The notes under the pieces: generated by a model | Seen by the model: the letters and a program-made list of their open reading frames with translations, nothing else | The model's database searches: none | What the model was told of the DNA's origin: nothing | Shown: one piece after another, positions 28,008 through 37,628 of the stretch | Layout: each line of letters opens with the position of its first letter | Position numbering within the stretch: the stretch's first letter is position 1 | Made by a program: the position numbers and the translations under genes | Source of the DNA: Flavobacterium sediminilitoris | GTDB taxonomy: Bacteria; Bacteroidota; Bacteroidia; Flavobacteriales; Flavobacteriaceae | Direction: 5' to 3' | Assembly: GCF_023008245.1 (NCBI RefSeq) | Contig: NZ_CP090145.1 | Coordinates: 2,418,001-2,482,000, forward strand | DNA: 64,000 nucleotides

Positions 28008-29945
28008 TCATTCTTTAATAAATTGCTTTTTATAATTCCCTTTGTCAGTTTCTATATTAATTATGTAAAGCCCTTTTCTTAAATTGCTTAAATTTATTTT
28101 TTGCGTGTTAGATTCTGAATGAAATTTACTATTTAGATCAACTGTAAATCCTGTGCTATCATAAATTGTATAGGAAATTATTTTTTCAAATTCACCTACT
28201 GTAATTGTGATATTATCTTTAGTTGGATTTGGATAAATGTTTATCGTAGTATTTGTTTTATCATCTTTAAAATTTTCTAAACTAACGCTTATGCAATTTT
28301 GTACTCTAAAAAATTGAGCTGGTGCAGAATGCCAAGTTGGACCAACATCAAAAGTTACAATATATAATTTAGTAGGGTCAAATGATCGAGATGTCCATCC
28401 ATTATTTGCAGAAGGTGTAGAAATTAAGCTTGTTAAGTTTATTGAATTAGGAGCTGTTCCTGAACCAACCCAACCACTGTAATAATCTGCTGGTATAAAT
28501 TGCCAAGAGTTAAGATTGAACTCAGCAATTCTTATATGATAGCCTTGTTCATTTGTGCTGCAACTTCCATCAATTTCAATTTGAGGTAAACATAATATTT
28601 TTATGGATGTAGGTCCATACAAAGATGGTTCAGTTTGTTGACTATGGATGTTTTTAATGGAAAAACAAGCTCTTGGACAGTTTTTTACTGTTATCGTAGC
28701 ACTTTGTGTTGTTGAGCAACTATATTTTGCACCATTAGTAACTTTGAAAGTATAATTGGTTGTTAGAGTAGGAGAAAGAGTTATAGGATTGGAATAAAAA
28801 GTTCCTACTAACGAAGCTCCATTATACACTTGCACAGGCCAATTACTAGTTGAAATGGTAAAAGAAGCATTATCTCCATTACAAATAGTTTGATTAGGGA
28901 TAGGATTTAAAGTTGGTGCACAATTTAAATAGATTACTTTCGAAGATTCTACCCATTCACAAGAAACATTATTACTGGTCGCTAGCTTTACTCTATAATA
29001 TTTATTACAAGGTAAATTTAAACTACTAGGAAAAGTGTATGGAGACGGATTTCCCCAAAGCCATTGATTATGTAAAGGAGAGCCTATTAAAATAGTTCCA
29101 TTGTAATTACATTCTTGTATTTCCCACATGTGAGTTAATGAATTTTCACCTGAAGGTATTGATCCAGAAAAAGTTAGAGGAGTATTTGAACAATAAAATT
29201 TTGAAACATTAATTATTGGATTTATATCTGCTTTTTTTAAGGAAACATCATCTATAAAAAATCCATTAACACCATTTATATCTTTCATTCTAAACTCTAT
29301 TCTATCATAGCCTTTTGCAGCGGCAGCACAATCAATTACAAACGAACCACCAGATTGTTGCCAGCTTCCTATTGTATTAATTTGTGAAGAAGTCCACATT
29401 ACAGGAGAAGATGAATTACATAAATCCGTTGATTTTCTTAAAACAACTTCAATGGTTGCCCCAGGATCTGAAGATGGAAATGTAGTAATAGAATTATTAC
29501 AATATCCTCGTCCTTTTATTTTTGAACCATAGAGAGAAACATTATAAGTTCCAGCAGTTAAAGGCTGAATTAATTCTCCAATTATAGATTCTCTTATACT
29601 ATAGTTTGGATTTGCACTTGTATTTACTCCTCTCACACATTTTACATATCTATTTGTTCCTGTAATTCTTGGAGCTAAATTTTGTGTATGATTGTTGTTT
29701 GGAGCATTCCAATAGCATATTGTAGATCCAACTGTTTGTATATCAGGAGTAAAGAGATATCCCGTTATGGGATCAGTATCACAACCTTGTCTCCAATAAG
29801 GAACGTTCTCAGGAAAATTACCAGTATAATCTGGAGTGTATATAGGAATTGTTCCTTGTTCAAAACCATTATTTTTTATTAATTCTTGACTATAGGTATA
29901 ATTAATAAAAAGTATAATTGCTATAAAGTATAATATTTTTTTCAT
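28008..29945 (-). CDS. T9SS-secreted multidomain protein A
   Basis: The 645-residue secreted protein has a Sec signal (MKKILYFIAIILFINYTYSQ), an N-terminal jelly-roll-like region (ELIKNNGFEQG...FFIDDVSL, about 20-240) of the kind that binds carbohydrate, an immunoglobulin-like repeat with NQTICNGDNASFTI, a roughly 110-residue block ending VGPTWHSAPAQFFRVQNC, and a type A T9SS sorting tail (INIYPNPTKDNITI...KKQFIKE). The 110-residue block is related to one in the next gene. Its substrate is unknown. A hairpin separates it from that gene upstream. Confidence 0.88.
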   Translation of the reverse strand: MKKILYFIAIILFINYTYSQELIKNNGFEQGTIPIYTPDYTGNFPENVPYWRQGCDTDPITGYLFTPDIQTVGSTICYWNAPNNNHTQNLAPRITGTNRYVKCVRGVNTSANPNYSIRESIIGELIQPLTAGTYNVSLYGSKIKGRGYCNNSITTFPSSDPGATIEVVLRKSTDLCNSSSPVMWTSSQINTIGSWQQSGGSFVIDCAAAAKGYDRIEFRMKDINGVNGFFIDDVSLKKADINPIINVSKFYCSNTPLTFSGSIPSGENSLTHMWEIQECNYNGTILIGSPLHNQWLWGNPSPYTFPSSLNLPCNKYYRVKLATSNNVSCEWVESSKVIYLNCAPTLNPIPNQTICNGDNASFTISTSNWPVQVYNGASLVGTFYSNPITLSPTLTTNYTFKVTNGAKYSCSTTQSATITVKNCPRACFSIKNIHSQQTEPSLYGPTSIKILCLPQIEIDGSCSTNEQGYHIRIAEFNLNSWQFIPADYYSGWVGSGTAPNSINLTSLISTPSANNGWTSRSFDPTKLYIVTFDVGPTWHSAPAQFFRVQNCISVSLENFKDDKTNTTINIYPNPTKDNITITVGEFEKIISYTIYDSTGFTVDLNSKFHSESNTQKINLSNLRKGLYIINIETDKGNYKKQFIKE

Positions 29946-29963
29946 CAGTATAATGTATTAAAA

Positions 29964-29988
29964 GCACTCTCTTTTTAAAAGAGAGTGC
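29964..29988 (-). terminator. Terminator between the two T9SS genes
   Basis: GCACTCTCTTTT (29964-29975) pairs with AAAAGAGAGTGC (29977-29988). It lies just past the stop of the upstream gene (29999-32158) and before the start of the next. Confidence 0.8.
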
Positions 29989-29998
29989 CTTATTGTTA

Positions 29999-32158
29999 TT
30001 ATTTTTTTATTATTTTTTTGGTAGTTGTTATTGTATCAGATGTGATTTTTACCAAATAAATCCCTGAGTTGTTATTTTCTAAACTAAGTTCAAAATTCTT
30101 TTTGCTCTTAAACTCTTCTGTGTAAATTATTCTTCCAGTAATATCTATAATTTCTAGTTTTCCATTACTTTCATTTTGTAATTGAATTGAGAAATCACTT
30201 TCTATAGGATTTGGATAAACGATCATAACGTTTTCATCTATTGGATTCTCATCAGATTTACTTACAAATAATTGTGAGCTACGACATGTTTTTACTGTAA
30301 AGAATACATCTGTTGAATGCCAAATAGGGCCAACAGCAAGTCTGAAACGATAAACGACACCAGTTTGTAAGTTAAGATTTGTACCTAAGAGTGTGCTAAC
30401 ATTTAAATAATTTGGGACTGTTGTTCCTCCTGGAACCCAACCAGAATACAATGGAGATCCAATATCTGACCATGTTGTTAAATCAAATTTTGCTAATTCT
30501 ACAAAATATGAGTTCTCATGATGACTTGCTGAACCGTCAATAATAGCACCAGGTAAACAAACTTCAGGAACATTAATTGGCCCATACTTTGATGACATTG
30601 AATTAATTCGTTCACCGTTAGTAATTGACATTATAGCAGTTGGGTTACAATCTTGTATAGTAACTGTTATACTGTTTGATGGAGTTTTGCATCCTGACTT
30701 TGATATGGTTACAGTAACCGTACTTCCATTTCCAGGGGACATTTGTAATGTAGTGCCACCATTTTGAACAACAATACCATTTATATACCATGTAATTGTA
30801 TAACCAGAGTTTCCAAATATTTCATAAGGAATTGAAATTGTAGGCATTCTTTCTCCTTTACAAACAACAATGTTACTTCCTAAATTTGGTTGAGGGATAG
30901 AGTTTGTAACACTAAAATGATGTGTTTCAGAACAGCCATATTGATTTGTAACTTTTAATAAAAAACTACCATGCAAGTTAGGAGTAAAACAAGAACTAGT
31001 ACTAAGTAATGTTGAACTATTACTTCCTGCTGATGGTCCCCACCATTGATACGAATAATTAGAACCTACAGGTGCTAATGGAGCACAAATCTGTTCAAAA
31101 TTGTTGCACATTGAAAAGATAGTAGGAAGTGGTATTTTAATACTTTTTAATAAATTAATAGTATAGGTTTTAGAACATTCTTCACCCGAATAGGTCATAT
31201 AGGTAACAGTAATATTATATATACCAGAAGAGTTTAGTTTCAAATAATAATTACTATCAAAATAATTATTATTTGTTATATTATAATTATCAAAAACAAC
31301 CAAATTATTAATTGTTATTTTTTTATAATTATAATCAAAAACGCTAATGTCACTTAAATAGGGTAAATTACCTCCACAAACATAGTTGTCAGAAATTAAT
31401 TCAAATTCAGGTTTAATTATTTTTATTGAAAAACTGCAATTAAAAGAACATGTACCATTACTTAAGGTAACACTGTAATTTGTGTTTTGAGTAGGAGTAT
31501 TTATTCTAGGATCATTTGGAAGCCAATTTGAAGCTGTTATTCCAGATTCTATTCCTAAAAGCATATTAGTTATTGATTCTCCTTCACAAATGTTCTTATT
31601 TGTAATGCAAATAGGTGCTTTTTTTACTTTAATTTTTAATGCTATAACTCTTTGACAACCAGAATTAGAGTTGTAAACTCCAGCAAAATGGCCATTGAGT
31701 ACAGGCGCAATTAAAATAGTATGATAAGCATATTGTCCGGAACCAGTTGAGTTCGGAATTGTATATGTTATTCCAGTATTATTATTCCATATTTGATTAT
31801 CAATAATTGTCCCAGAAGTACTCCATGCATTATCAAAAGATAAATTAGGATTTGTTTTATAAGTATATCCTGGTTTAACATCCCATAATGTAGTAGAAGT
31901 TAAGCTATAATTCCCAATTGAAGGAAGTAAAGACCCATTTGAAAAATTTTTAATAGTTATTTGATCTCCTTCACAAACAGATTGTGATAAGTCTATTTGT
32001 TGAGTATATAAATACCAACTATTTGCATTGTCATATTGAATAGGTGTATTCACTCCTATTTGTGTATTATTTGTATTATAAAATTTAAAACTAAAATTAA
32101 ATTGAGCAGAAGCAAATAATACTGAGAACAAAAAAAAGAGAAGGACTGTTTTTTTCAT
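29999..32158 (-). CDS. T9SS-secreted multidomain protein B
   Basis: The 719-residue secreted protein has a signal peptide (MKKTVLLFFLFSVLFASAQ), an N-terminal domain of about 170 residues, several immunoglobulin/PKD-like repeats marked by CxGE motifs (ICEGESIT, VVCKGERMPT), a block with LAKFDLTTW, YSGWVPGGT and VGPIWHS related to protein A, and a T9SS type A sorting tail (VMIVYPNPIESDFSIQL...KKIIKK). It is probably displayed on the outer surface or released, as an adhesin or scaffold. Proteins A and B look like products of an old duplication of the C-terminal half. Confidence 0.88.
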   Translation of the reverse strand: MKKTVLLFFLFSVLFASAQFNFSFKFYNTNNTQIGVNTPIQYDNANSWYLYTQQIDLSQSVCEGDQITIKNFSNGSLLPSIGNYSLTSTTLWDVKPGYTYKTNPNLSFDNAWSTSGTIIDNQIWNNNTGITYTIPNSTGSGQYAYHTILIAPVLNGHFAGVYNSNSGCQRVIALKIKVKKAPICITNKNICEGESITNMLLGIESGITASNWLPNDPRINTPTQNTNYSVTLSNGTCSFNCSFSIKIIKPEFELISDNYVCGGNLPYLSDISVFDYNYKKITINNLVVFDNYNITNNNYFDSNYYLKLNSSGIYNITVTYMTYSGEECSKTYTINLLKSIKIPLPTIFSMCNNFEQICAPLAPVGSNYSYQWWGPSAGSNSSTLLSTSSCFTPNLHGSFLLKVTNQYGCSETHHFSVTNSIPQPNLGSNIVVCKGERMPTISIPYEIFGNSGYTITWYINGIVVQNGGTTLQMSPGNGSTVTVTISKSGCKTPSNSITVTIQDCNPTAIMSITNGERINSMSSKYGPINVPEVCLPGAIIDGSASHHENSYFVELAKFDLTTWSDIGSPLYSGWVPGGTTVPNYLNVSTLLGTNLNLQTGVVYRFRLAVGPIWHSTDVFFTVKTCRSSQLFVSKSDENPIDENVMIVYPNPIESDFSIQLQNESNGKLEIIDITGRIIYTEEFKSKKNFELSLENNNSGIYLVKITSDTITTTKKIIKK

Positions 32159-32312
32159 GTTAAAATGTTTAAAAGTTTGTAGGATAAAAGTAGTACCTAT
32201 ATCGCATAAAGAAGCTTATTTTAAAGCATTTGTGATTAAACAGTATCTAAATAGTGATGAACAAATTAAGAAATGTGACGAATTGGTATTATAATGTGAT
32301 AAATGTTTTATA

Positions 32313-34904
32313 TTAAAAAAAGAGCTTTTCAATTTCTATTTCATAACTATTACTTACAGGAAGTTTTTCATCTTTAATTACAATCTCAGTTTTAGATTTT
32401 GATTCTACTTTGTCAATACGAATAATGTAAGAACGATGAATTCTTAAGTATTCTAATGGATCTGGTGTTGAAGAAATAAAATCACCTATTTTGCATCTTA
32501 TTATATAGGTTTTGTTCTCTGTTTTAAGGTCAATATAGTTCCCAGAAGACTTAACATATAATATAGTATCTGTTTTGATTCTAATTTCTTTTCCAGCTTC
32601 TTTAAAAGCATAATATTTTTCTTTTCTTTTAATTTTTTTCATTAATAATCTTAATAATTCTCTAATAATATCTTGATTATAAACCAGAACTCTTGTTTTG
32701 AAAAATAGATAAATTAGAGTAATCAATGAAAAAATAGATAAAATGATAAACCAGCTTGTTTTCCAAAATGGGGCTTTTATTGAGATTGGAATTTTTAAAT
32801 ATTTAATATTTTTATCTTTAAGAGATGTTAATACTGCAACTTTAAAAATGTAATTTCCGTTTGGTAATGAAGGAAAAGTAATTTTTCTGTTTTTTGTATA
32901 ATACCATTTTTTATCTAATCCTTCTAAAGTATATTTATATGTTAATTCATTATTGTTTTTAAAAGATATACCTTCAAAAAACAATTCAATCCTGTTTTCA
33001 TAATAGGAAAGGTTTTTTAAACTTTTTATGGATGAAAGAGAATCATTTACATATACACGATTAATTTTTAAATAATTGTTTTTATCTTCTTTTACATTTT
33101 CAAACAATGATTCTGGAGCATAGACTAATCCTTTTTTTGATGCAATCCAAACGGTATCATTAAGAATCTCAACATCATTTATACCATCATTTAGAAGACC
33201 ATTAGAGCTTTTTAATCCAGTAATCTTATAATGTCCATTTTTATCAAAAAATATTTTATTCAAGCCTGAATTTGTGCAAACCCAAATCTCATTTTTATTT
33301 TCAATATGAATTTCATTAACAATATCGCTTAAAAGACCTTCTTTTTTAGAAATTGAATATACATTTTCATTATTCTTGTTATATACAATTAATCCATTAC
33401 CAATTGTAGCAAAGTACAATTCGTTTCTTTCTTCATTATAATCAACATCATCAACTCTATTTTTAAATAGACTATTTATTTTGGAAAGATCATGGAGTTT
33501 TTCATTGCTATAAATGTATGAACCTTCAAAAGTACCAAGATAAATGTCATCATTCCAATAACAAGCATCATGAACCCTAAATGGGAAAGCTATTAATTTA
33601 TATGTATCATTATCTTTCCCGCTAACTAATGTTATTCTATTTATATGAGAAAAAATCAACCCTTTTTCACTGGGTTCTGAAACTTTTAATATATAAGCTA
33701 TATATTTTTGCTTGTTTGTGAAATTTTCATTAATAATTAAATGATTGTGTGATTGCAGATAAATGTTATTTGTTTTAGCATCAAATTCTACAAATGCTCT
33801 TAGTTTTTCTTTTGAATTATAAATAATAGAAGAATTCCCTTTAGAATCAATTTTTAAGACTTTTCCATCATTATATCCTACAAAAATTTCATTTTTATTG
33901 TTTTTTGTGAGTGAGTTTATAGGTTTTCTTAATGGACTTTGGCTATATACTTTTATTTTGGGCTCTTTTATATAATAAACACCTGAATGAAGAGTTGTTA
34001 GCCAATAACCTCCTTCATGATCGATTAAAAAATTACTAATAGATTCATTTTCTAAGAAACTTTCAATGATATTCCCTTTTACATCAACAATTTTCCCACC
34101 ACCATACAAATATCCAATGAAAAAATGTGTTTCATTCAATGCCTTTATATATAGTGGATTATAATTGGTTTTAATTTCTTTAACCTTGTCTCCATTTTTG
34201 TTAAATATAGAAATGGAATTAAGACTTTTGTGAATTAAATAATTATCATTTTTAAGTAGAATAACCTGATTTTTAACATTGTTCTCATTTTTAATAAAAT
34301 TAAAGTCTTTATTTTTTACTTGAGAAGAATTATTTGATAAATAATAAAAAATAGCATTATTAGGTTTTTTTTCAAAAACAGTATATGTTTTTTCAATTGA
34401 TAAATATGTGTTTTTTACCGTTTTAGTAGTAACTTTTCCATTATTTGAAATGGATAGTTTTCCATTCATAGATTCACAACCTATGTTTATAGTGTTATTA
34501 TCATCTATATATAAATTTAAAATGGTTTGATTATTTTTTAAATATTTTGATAATAGGTTATTGTATTTATAAGGTTTAAATCCTGTAAAATTTTCATTAA
34601 AATAGAAAAGCTGGTTGTTAAAAGTTGAGCAATAAACAACACCGTTTTTTTGCGGATAAAGGTTCAGAACAACATTGTTTAGAACTCCATCTTTTATTCC
34701 AAATGTCTTTATTTCATAGCCATTGTAATTTGCAATACCTCTATCAGTTGCAAACCAAATTATCCCGTTTTTGTCTTGGTAAATATCATAAACTTGAGAA
34801 CTAGGTAAGCCTTCATTTAATCCAAACTCTTTATAAATATAATCCTGAGAGTAACTGAATAGATGCAAAAAAAATAAAGGAAGAAAAGCTATTCTAAAAC
34901 TCAT
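32313..34904 (-). CDS. Membrane propeller sensor with LytTR DNA-binding domain
   Basis: The 863-residue protein combines a signal peptide (IAFLPLFFLHLFSYSQ), about 600 residues of two-component-regulator propeller repeats (GLPSSQVYDIYQDKNGIIWFATDRGIANYNG, ENKNEIWVCTNSGLNKI), a Y_Y_Y-type domain (FEGISFKNNNELTYKYTLEGLDKKWYYT), one transmembrane helix (about 735-755, TSWFIILSIFSLITLIYLFF), and a C-terminal LytTR domain (EIRIKTDTILYVKSSGNYIDL...YLRIHRSYIIRIDKVESK). There is no kinase or receiver domain, so sensing and DNA binding are in one membrane protein. It lies beside the T9SS pair and may control it. Confidence 0.9.
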   Translation of the reverse strand: MSFRIAFLPLFFLHLFSYSQDYIYKEFGLNEGLPSSQVYDIYQDKNGIIWFATDRGIANYNGYEIKTFGIKDGVLNNVVLNLYPQKNGVVYCSTFNNQLFYFNENFTGFKPYKYNNLLSKYLKNNQTILNLYIDDNNTINIGCESMNGKLSISNNGKVTTKTVKNTYLSIEKTYTVFEKKPNNAIFYYLSNNSSQVKNKDFNFIKNENNVKNQVILLKNDNYLIHKSLNSISIFNKNGDKVKEIKTNYNPLYIKALNETHFFIGYLYGGGKIVDVKGNIIESFLENESISNFLIDHEGGYWLTTLHSGVYYIKEPKIKVYSQSPLRKPINSLTKNNKNEIFVGYNDGKVLKIDSKGNSSIIYNSKEKLRAFVEFDAKTNNIYLQSHNHLIINENFTNKQKYIAYILKVSEPSEKGLIFSHINRITLVSGKDNDTYKLIAFPFRVHDACYWNDDIYLGTFEGSYIYSNEKLHDLSKINSLFKNRVDDVDYNEERNELYFATIGNGLIVYNKNNENVYSISKKEGLLSDIVNEIHIENKNEIWVCTNSGLNKIFFDKNGHYKITGLKSSNGLLNDGINDVEILNDTVWIASKKGLVYAPESLFENVKEDKNNYLKINRVYVNDSLSSIKSLKNLSYYENRIELFFEGISFKNNNELTYKYTLEGLDKKWYYTKNRKITFPSLPNGNYIFKVAVLTSLKDKNIKYLKIPISIKAPFWKTSWFIILSIFSLITLIYLFFKTRVLVYNQDIIRELLRLLMKKIKRKEKYYAFKEAGKEIRIKTDTILYVKSSGNYIDLKTENKTYIIRCKIGDFISSTPDPLEYLRIHRSYIIRIDKVESKSKTEIVIKDEKLPVSNSYEIEIEKLFF

Positions 34905-34910
34905 GTTAAG

Positions 34911-35966
34911 TTAAAATTTTTCATCATATCTAATCATTAATCCAACAAATTTACTATAGCTTTCTAAACCATCTTTTTGTTGATTTAATTTTAAGAAATT
35001 ATCATAAAAATATTCAAAAAAAGTATCAATAGGAGTGTGGTGATCTTTCCAAAAAGTTTCATTTTCATCAAAATTTTTTAAAACACCTTTATTTAATTTT
35101 GTTAAAAAAATATCGCTTTTACCTTCTTGAATTCTTTCCAGATTTCCTAAGCAATATCGAGTGATGAAATTATAAGCTGAATATTGAAAATAAATGTCAT
35201 CATTATTAATAGCAGCAATAAAACCAATAAAATTGCATTCACTTTCGCTTCCTATTCCTGCTTGATGTGCCATTTCGTGACAAGTAGTCATTGGGGAGTT
35301 AAATTTTGGCTTTAGAACATTTACTTGTGCTTCATTAGTAAAAGGATTTAAATATCCTCCAAAACCCATATAACTTAAAGGATAACTTAAAAGAGAAGCT
35401 TTAATACTTTTGTTTGTATATTGAAAACATTTTAAATTTTCAGGCAAATTTTGATACCCATTTACAGCTAAATTAAAGATTTCTGTATCAGAATAAGGTA
35501 TTTTCACAGCAATAGAATCATTCCCTGTGATTAATTTTTGTAAAGCATTTGTTTTACTAATCATTTTATAGGTAAAAGCTTCTAGCTCATCAATACTATA
35601 CTCTTTTTTGATATTTAATTTTTCGTTTAGTGGAATTCTATAATAATTCATTCCCCATAAAAAGTGGAATAGAAAATAGAAAATAGAAAGCCAACTTAAT
35701 ACTGTTAATCCATTTGTTTTCCAGTTTTTAAAAAATCCTTTTCTATGCTTCCAAATTGAGCGAATTAAAAGAAAAATCAAAATGAAATAAATTATATCTC
35801 CAATAGAGAAAGGAATCCAGCCTAATATTCTTCTAGAAAGAAGAGCCATTTTAGGGTATAATCCATTACTATACCATTCTTCAATGAATGTTGGAAATTG
35901 TGCTAATGTTTTTACAAGAACAATTTGAAGTACTAATAATAAGGGAAGTATGTGTTTTTTTTGCAA
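34911..35966 (-). CDS. DUF3810 membrane protein, zinc-peptidase-like
   Basis: The 351-residue protein has three membrane helices in its first 105 residues and a soluble C-terminal domain of the DUF3810 family. Within it, TTCHEMAHQAGIGSESECNFIGF carries HExxH and a downstream Glu, the pattern of gluzincin-like metallopeptidases; activity is not shown. It lies 6 bp upstream of the propeller-LytTR gene on the same strand, so it is the first gene of that pair and may be functionally linked to the sensor. Confidence 0.88.
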   Translation of the reverse strand: MQKKHILPLLLVLQIVLVKTLAQFPTFIEEWYSNGLYPKMALLSRRILGWIPFSIGDIIYFILIFLLIRSIWKHRKGFFKNWKTNGLTVLSWLSIFYFLFHFLWGMNYYRIPLNEKLNIKKEYSIDELEAFTYKMISKTNALQKLITGNDSIAVKIPYSDTEIFNLAVNGYQNLPENLKCFQYTNKSIKASLLSYPLSYMGFGGYLNPFTNEAQVNVLKPKFNSPMTTCHEMAHQAGIGSESECNFIGFIAAINNDDIYFQYSAYNFITRYCLGNLERIQEGKSDIFLTKLNKGVLKNFDENETFWKDHHTPIDTFFEYFYDNFLKLNQQKDGLESYSKFVGLMIRYDEKF

Positions 35967-36026
35967 AGCTGTAATATTAAAACGTAAATATAATTAGAAA
36001 TCATTTATTAAAGAATTTAAACTTTG

Positions 36027-36034
36027 TAACTTTG
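36027..36034 (+). promoter_or_regulatory. -7 box TAACTTTG before pepD
   Basis: TAACTTTG lies 32 bp before the ATG. It is part of a 19-base string (36016-36034) that is repeated exactly ahead of pyrF at 56315-56333. Confidence 0.55.
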
Positions 36035-36066
36035 GCACTTTATAACTTTTGAAACTATAAAACACA

Positions 36067-37536
36067 ATGAGCCAAGAAGTAAGAAACCTTGAACCAAAAG
36101 CCCTTTGGAACAAATTTGCCGATTTAAATGCTGTACCACGTCCATCTAAAAAAGAAGAGCGAGTAATTGCCTTTATGATGGAATTTGGTCAAAAATTAGG
36201 CTTTAAAACTATAAAAGATCATGTTGGAAATGTTATTATAAAAAAACCAGCTACATCAGGAATGGAAAACAGAAAAACCATAGTAATGCAATCACATTTA
36301 GATATGGTACATCAAAAAAATAACGATACTGTTTTTGATTTTGATACACAGGGTATTGAAATGTATGTAGATGGAGATTGGGTTAGAGCAAAAGGGACAA
36401 CACTTGGAGCAGATAATGGATTAGGAGTAGCTACTATTATGGCTATTTTAGAAAGCACAGATATTCCTCATCCAGCTATAGAAGCATTGTTTACTATTGA
36501 TGAAGAAACAGGAATGACAGGAGCAATGGGCTTACAAGGAGGAATGCTTGAAGGTCAGATTTTATTGAATTTAGACACAGAAGAAGATGATGAAATAGAT
36601 ATAGGATGTGCAGGTGGAGTAGATGTAACGGCTGTTGCCGAATATGATGAAGAAGATACTCCTGAAGGAGCGGTTGGATATACAATTACTGTAAAAGGAT
36701 TGAATGGAGGACATTCAGGAATGGATATTCATAAAGGTTTAGGAAATGCAAACAAGATCATGAACCGTTTGTTATTTGATGGATTTGATGATTTCGGATT
36801 GCAAATAGCTTCGATTAATGGTGGAAGTTTACGAAATGCAATTCCTAGAGAGAGTGTAGCTGAAGTTGTAATTGCTAATGTATATGATGAAGCATTTGTA
36901 TTTGATATGCAAGATGTTATCAACGAAATAAAAACAGAATTAAAAACAACAGAACCAAATCTTCAAATTGTAATTGAAAAATCGGTTACAACACCCAAAA
37001 AAGTAATGCCACCTATGGCTCAATACTTTTTAGTACGTGCTTTGTACACTGCTCACAATGGAGTTTATAGAATGAGTGCTGATTTTGATAACTTAGTAGA
37101 AACATCAAATAATATTGCAAAAGTAATTGTAGGAGAAGGAAAATTAAGTATTCAGTGTTTAACACGTTCGTCTGTTGAAACAGCTAAGTTTGATTTAGCA
37201 AACTCATTGCGTTCAGCATTTGAATTAATGGGTTGTGAAGTAGAATTTTCAGGAAGTTATCCTGGTTGGACACCGAATGCTAACTCTGAAATTTTAGATG
37301 TTTTATCTTCAATTTACGAAAAACAAAATGGAACAAAAGCAGATGTTGTTGCTTGTCATGCAGGATTAGAATGTGGTATTTTAGGCACTAATTATCCTGA
37401 TATGGATATGATTTCTTTTGGACCAACTATAAAAGGAGCTCACAGTCCAGATGAAAGAGCAAGTATTTCTTCTGCCCAAAAATATTGGAAATTTGTATTA
37501 GAAATTTTAGCAAATATTCCGGAAAAAAATAAGTAA
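36067..37536 (+). CDS. pepD: Aminoacyl-histidine dipeptidase (M20C family)
   Basis: The 489-residue peptidase cleaves Xaa-His dipeptides such as carnosine. M20 motifs are present: first metal ligand in MQSHLDMVHQ, bridging Asp in LGADNGLGVA, general base pair in DEETGMTGA, and further ligands in LLNLDTEEDDE and the C-terminal SFGPTIKGAHSPDERAS. A lid domain is inserted at about 205-400 (NGGHSGMDIHKG, NAIPRES). It has no signal peptide and is cytoplasmic. It stands alone, with a strong -7 box upstream and a hairpin terminator downstream. Confidence 0.94.
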   Translation: MSQEVRNLEPKALWNKFADLNAVPRPSKKEERVIAFMMEFGQKLGFKTIKDHVGNVIIKKPATSGMENRKTIVMQSHLDMVHQKNNDTVFDFDTQGIEMYVDGDWVRAKGTTLGADNGLGVATIMAILESTDIPHPAIEALFTIDEETGMTGAMGLQGGMLEGQILLNLDTEEDDEIDIGCAGGVDVTAVAEYDEEDTPEGAVGYTITVKGLNGGHSGMDIHKGLGNANKIMNRLLFDGFDDFGLQIASINGGSLRNAIPRESVAEVVIANVYDEAFVFDMQDVINEIKTELKTTEPNLQIVIEKSVTTPKKVMPPMAQYFLVRALYTAHNGVYRMSADFDNLVETSNNIAKVIVGEGKLSIQCLTRSSVETAKFDLANSLRSAFELMGCEVEFSGSYPGWTPNANSEILDVLSSIYEKQNGTKADVVACHAGLECGILGTNYPDMDMISFGPTIKGAHSPDERASISSAQKYWKFVLEILANIPEKNK

Positions 37537-37557
37537 AGAAGAGAGAGTAGTATATAA

Positions 37558-37584
37558 AAACCTCGTTTGTAATGAACGAGGTTT
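37558..37584 (+). terminator. Terminator after pepD
   Basis: AAACCTCGTT (37558-37567) pairs with AACGAGGTTT (37575-37584) and a T run follows. Confidence 0.88.
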
Positions 37585-37628
37585 TTTTATTAGGATTTTG
37601 AAAGTAATTAAACTACTTAGCGAATAAA

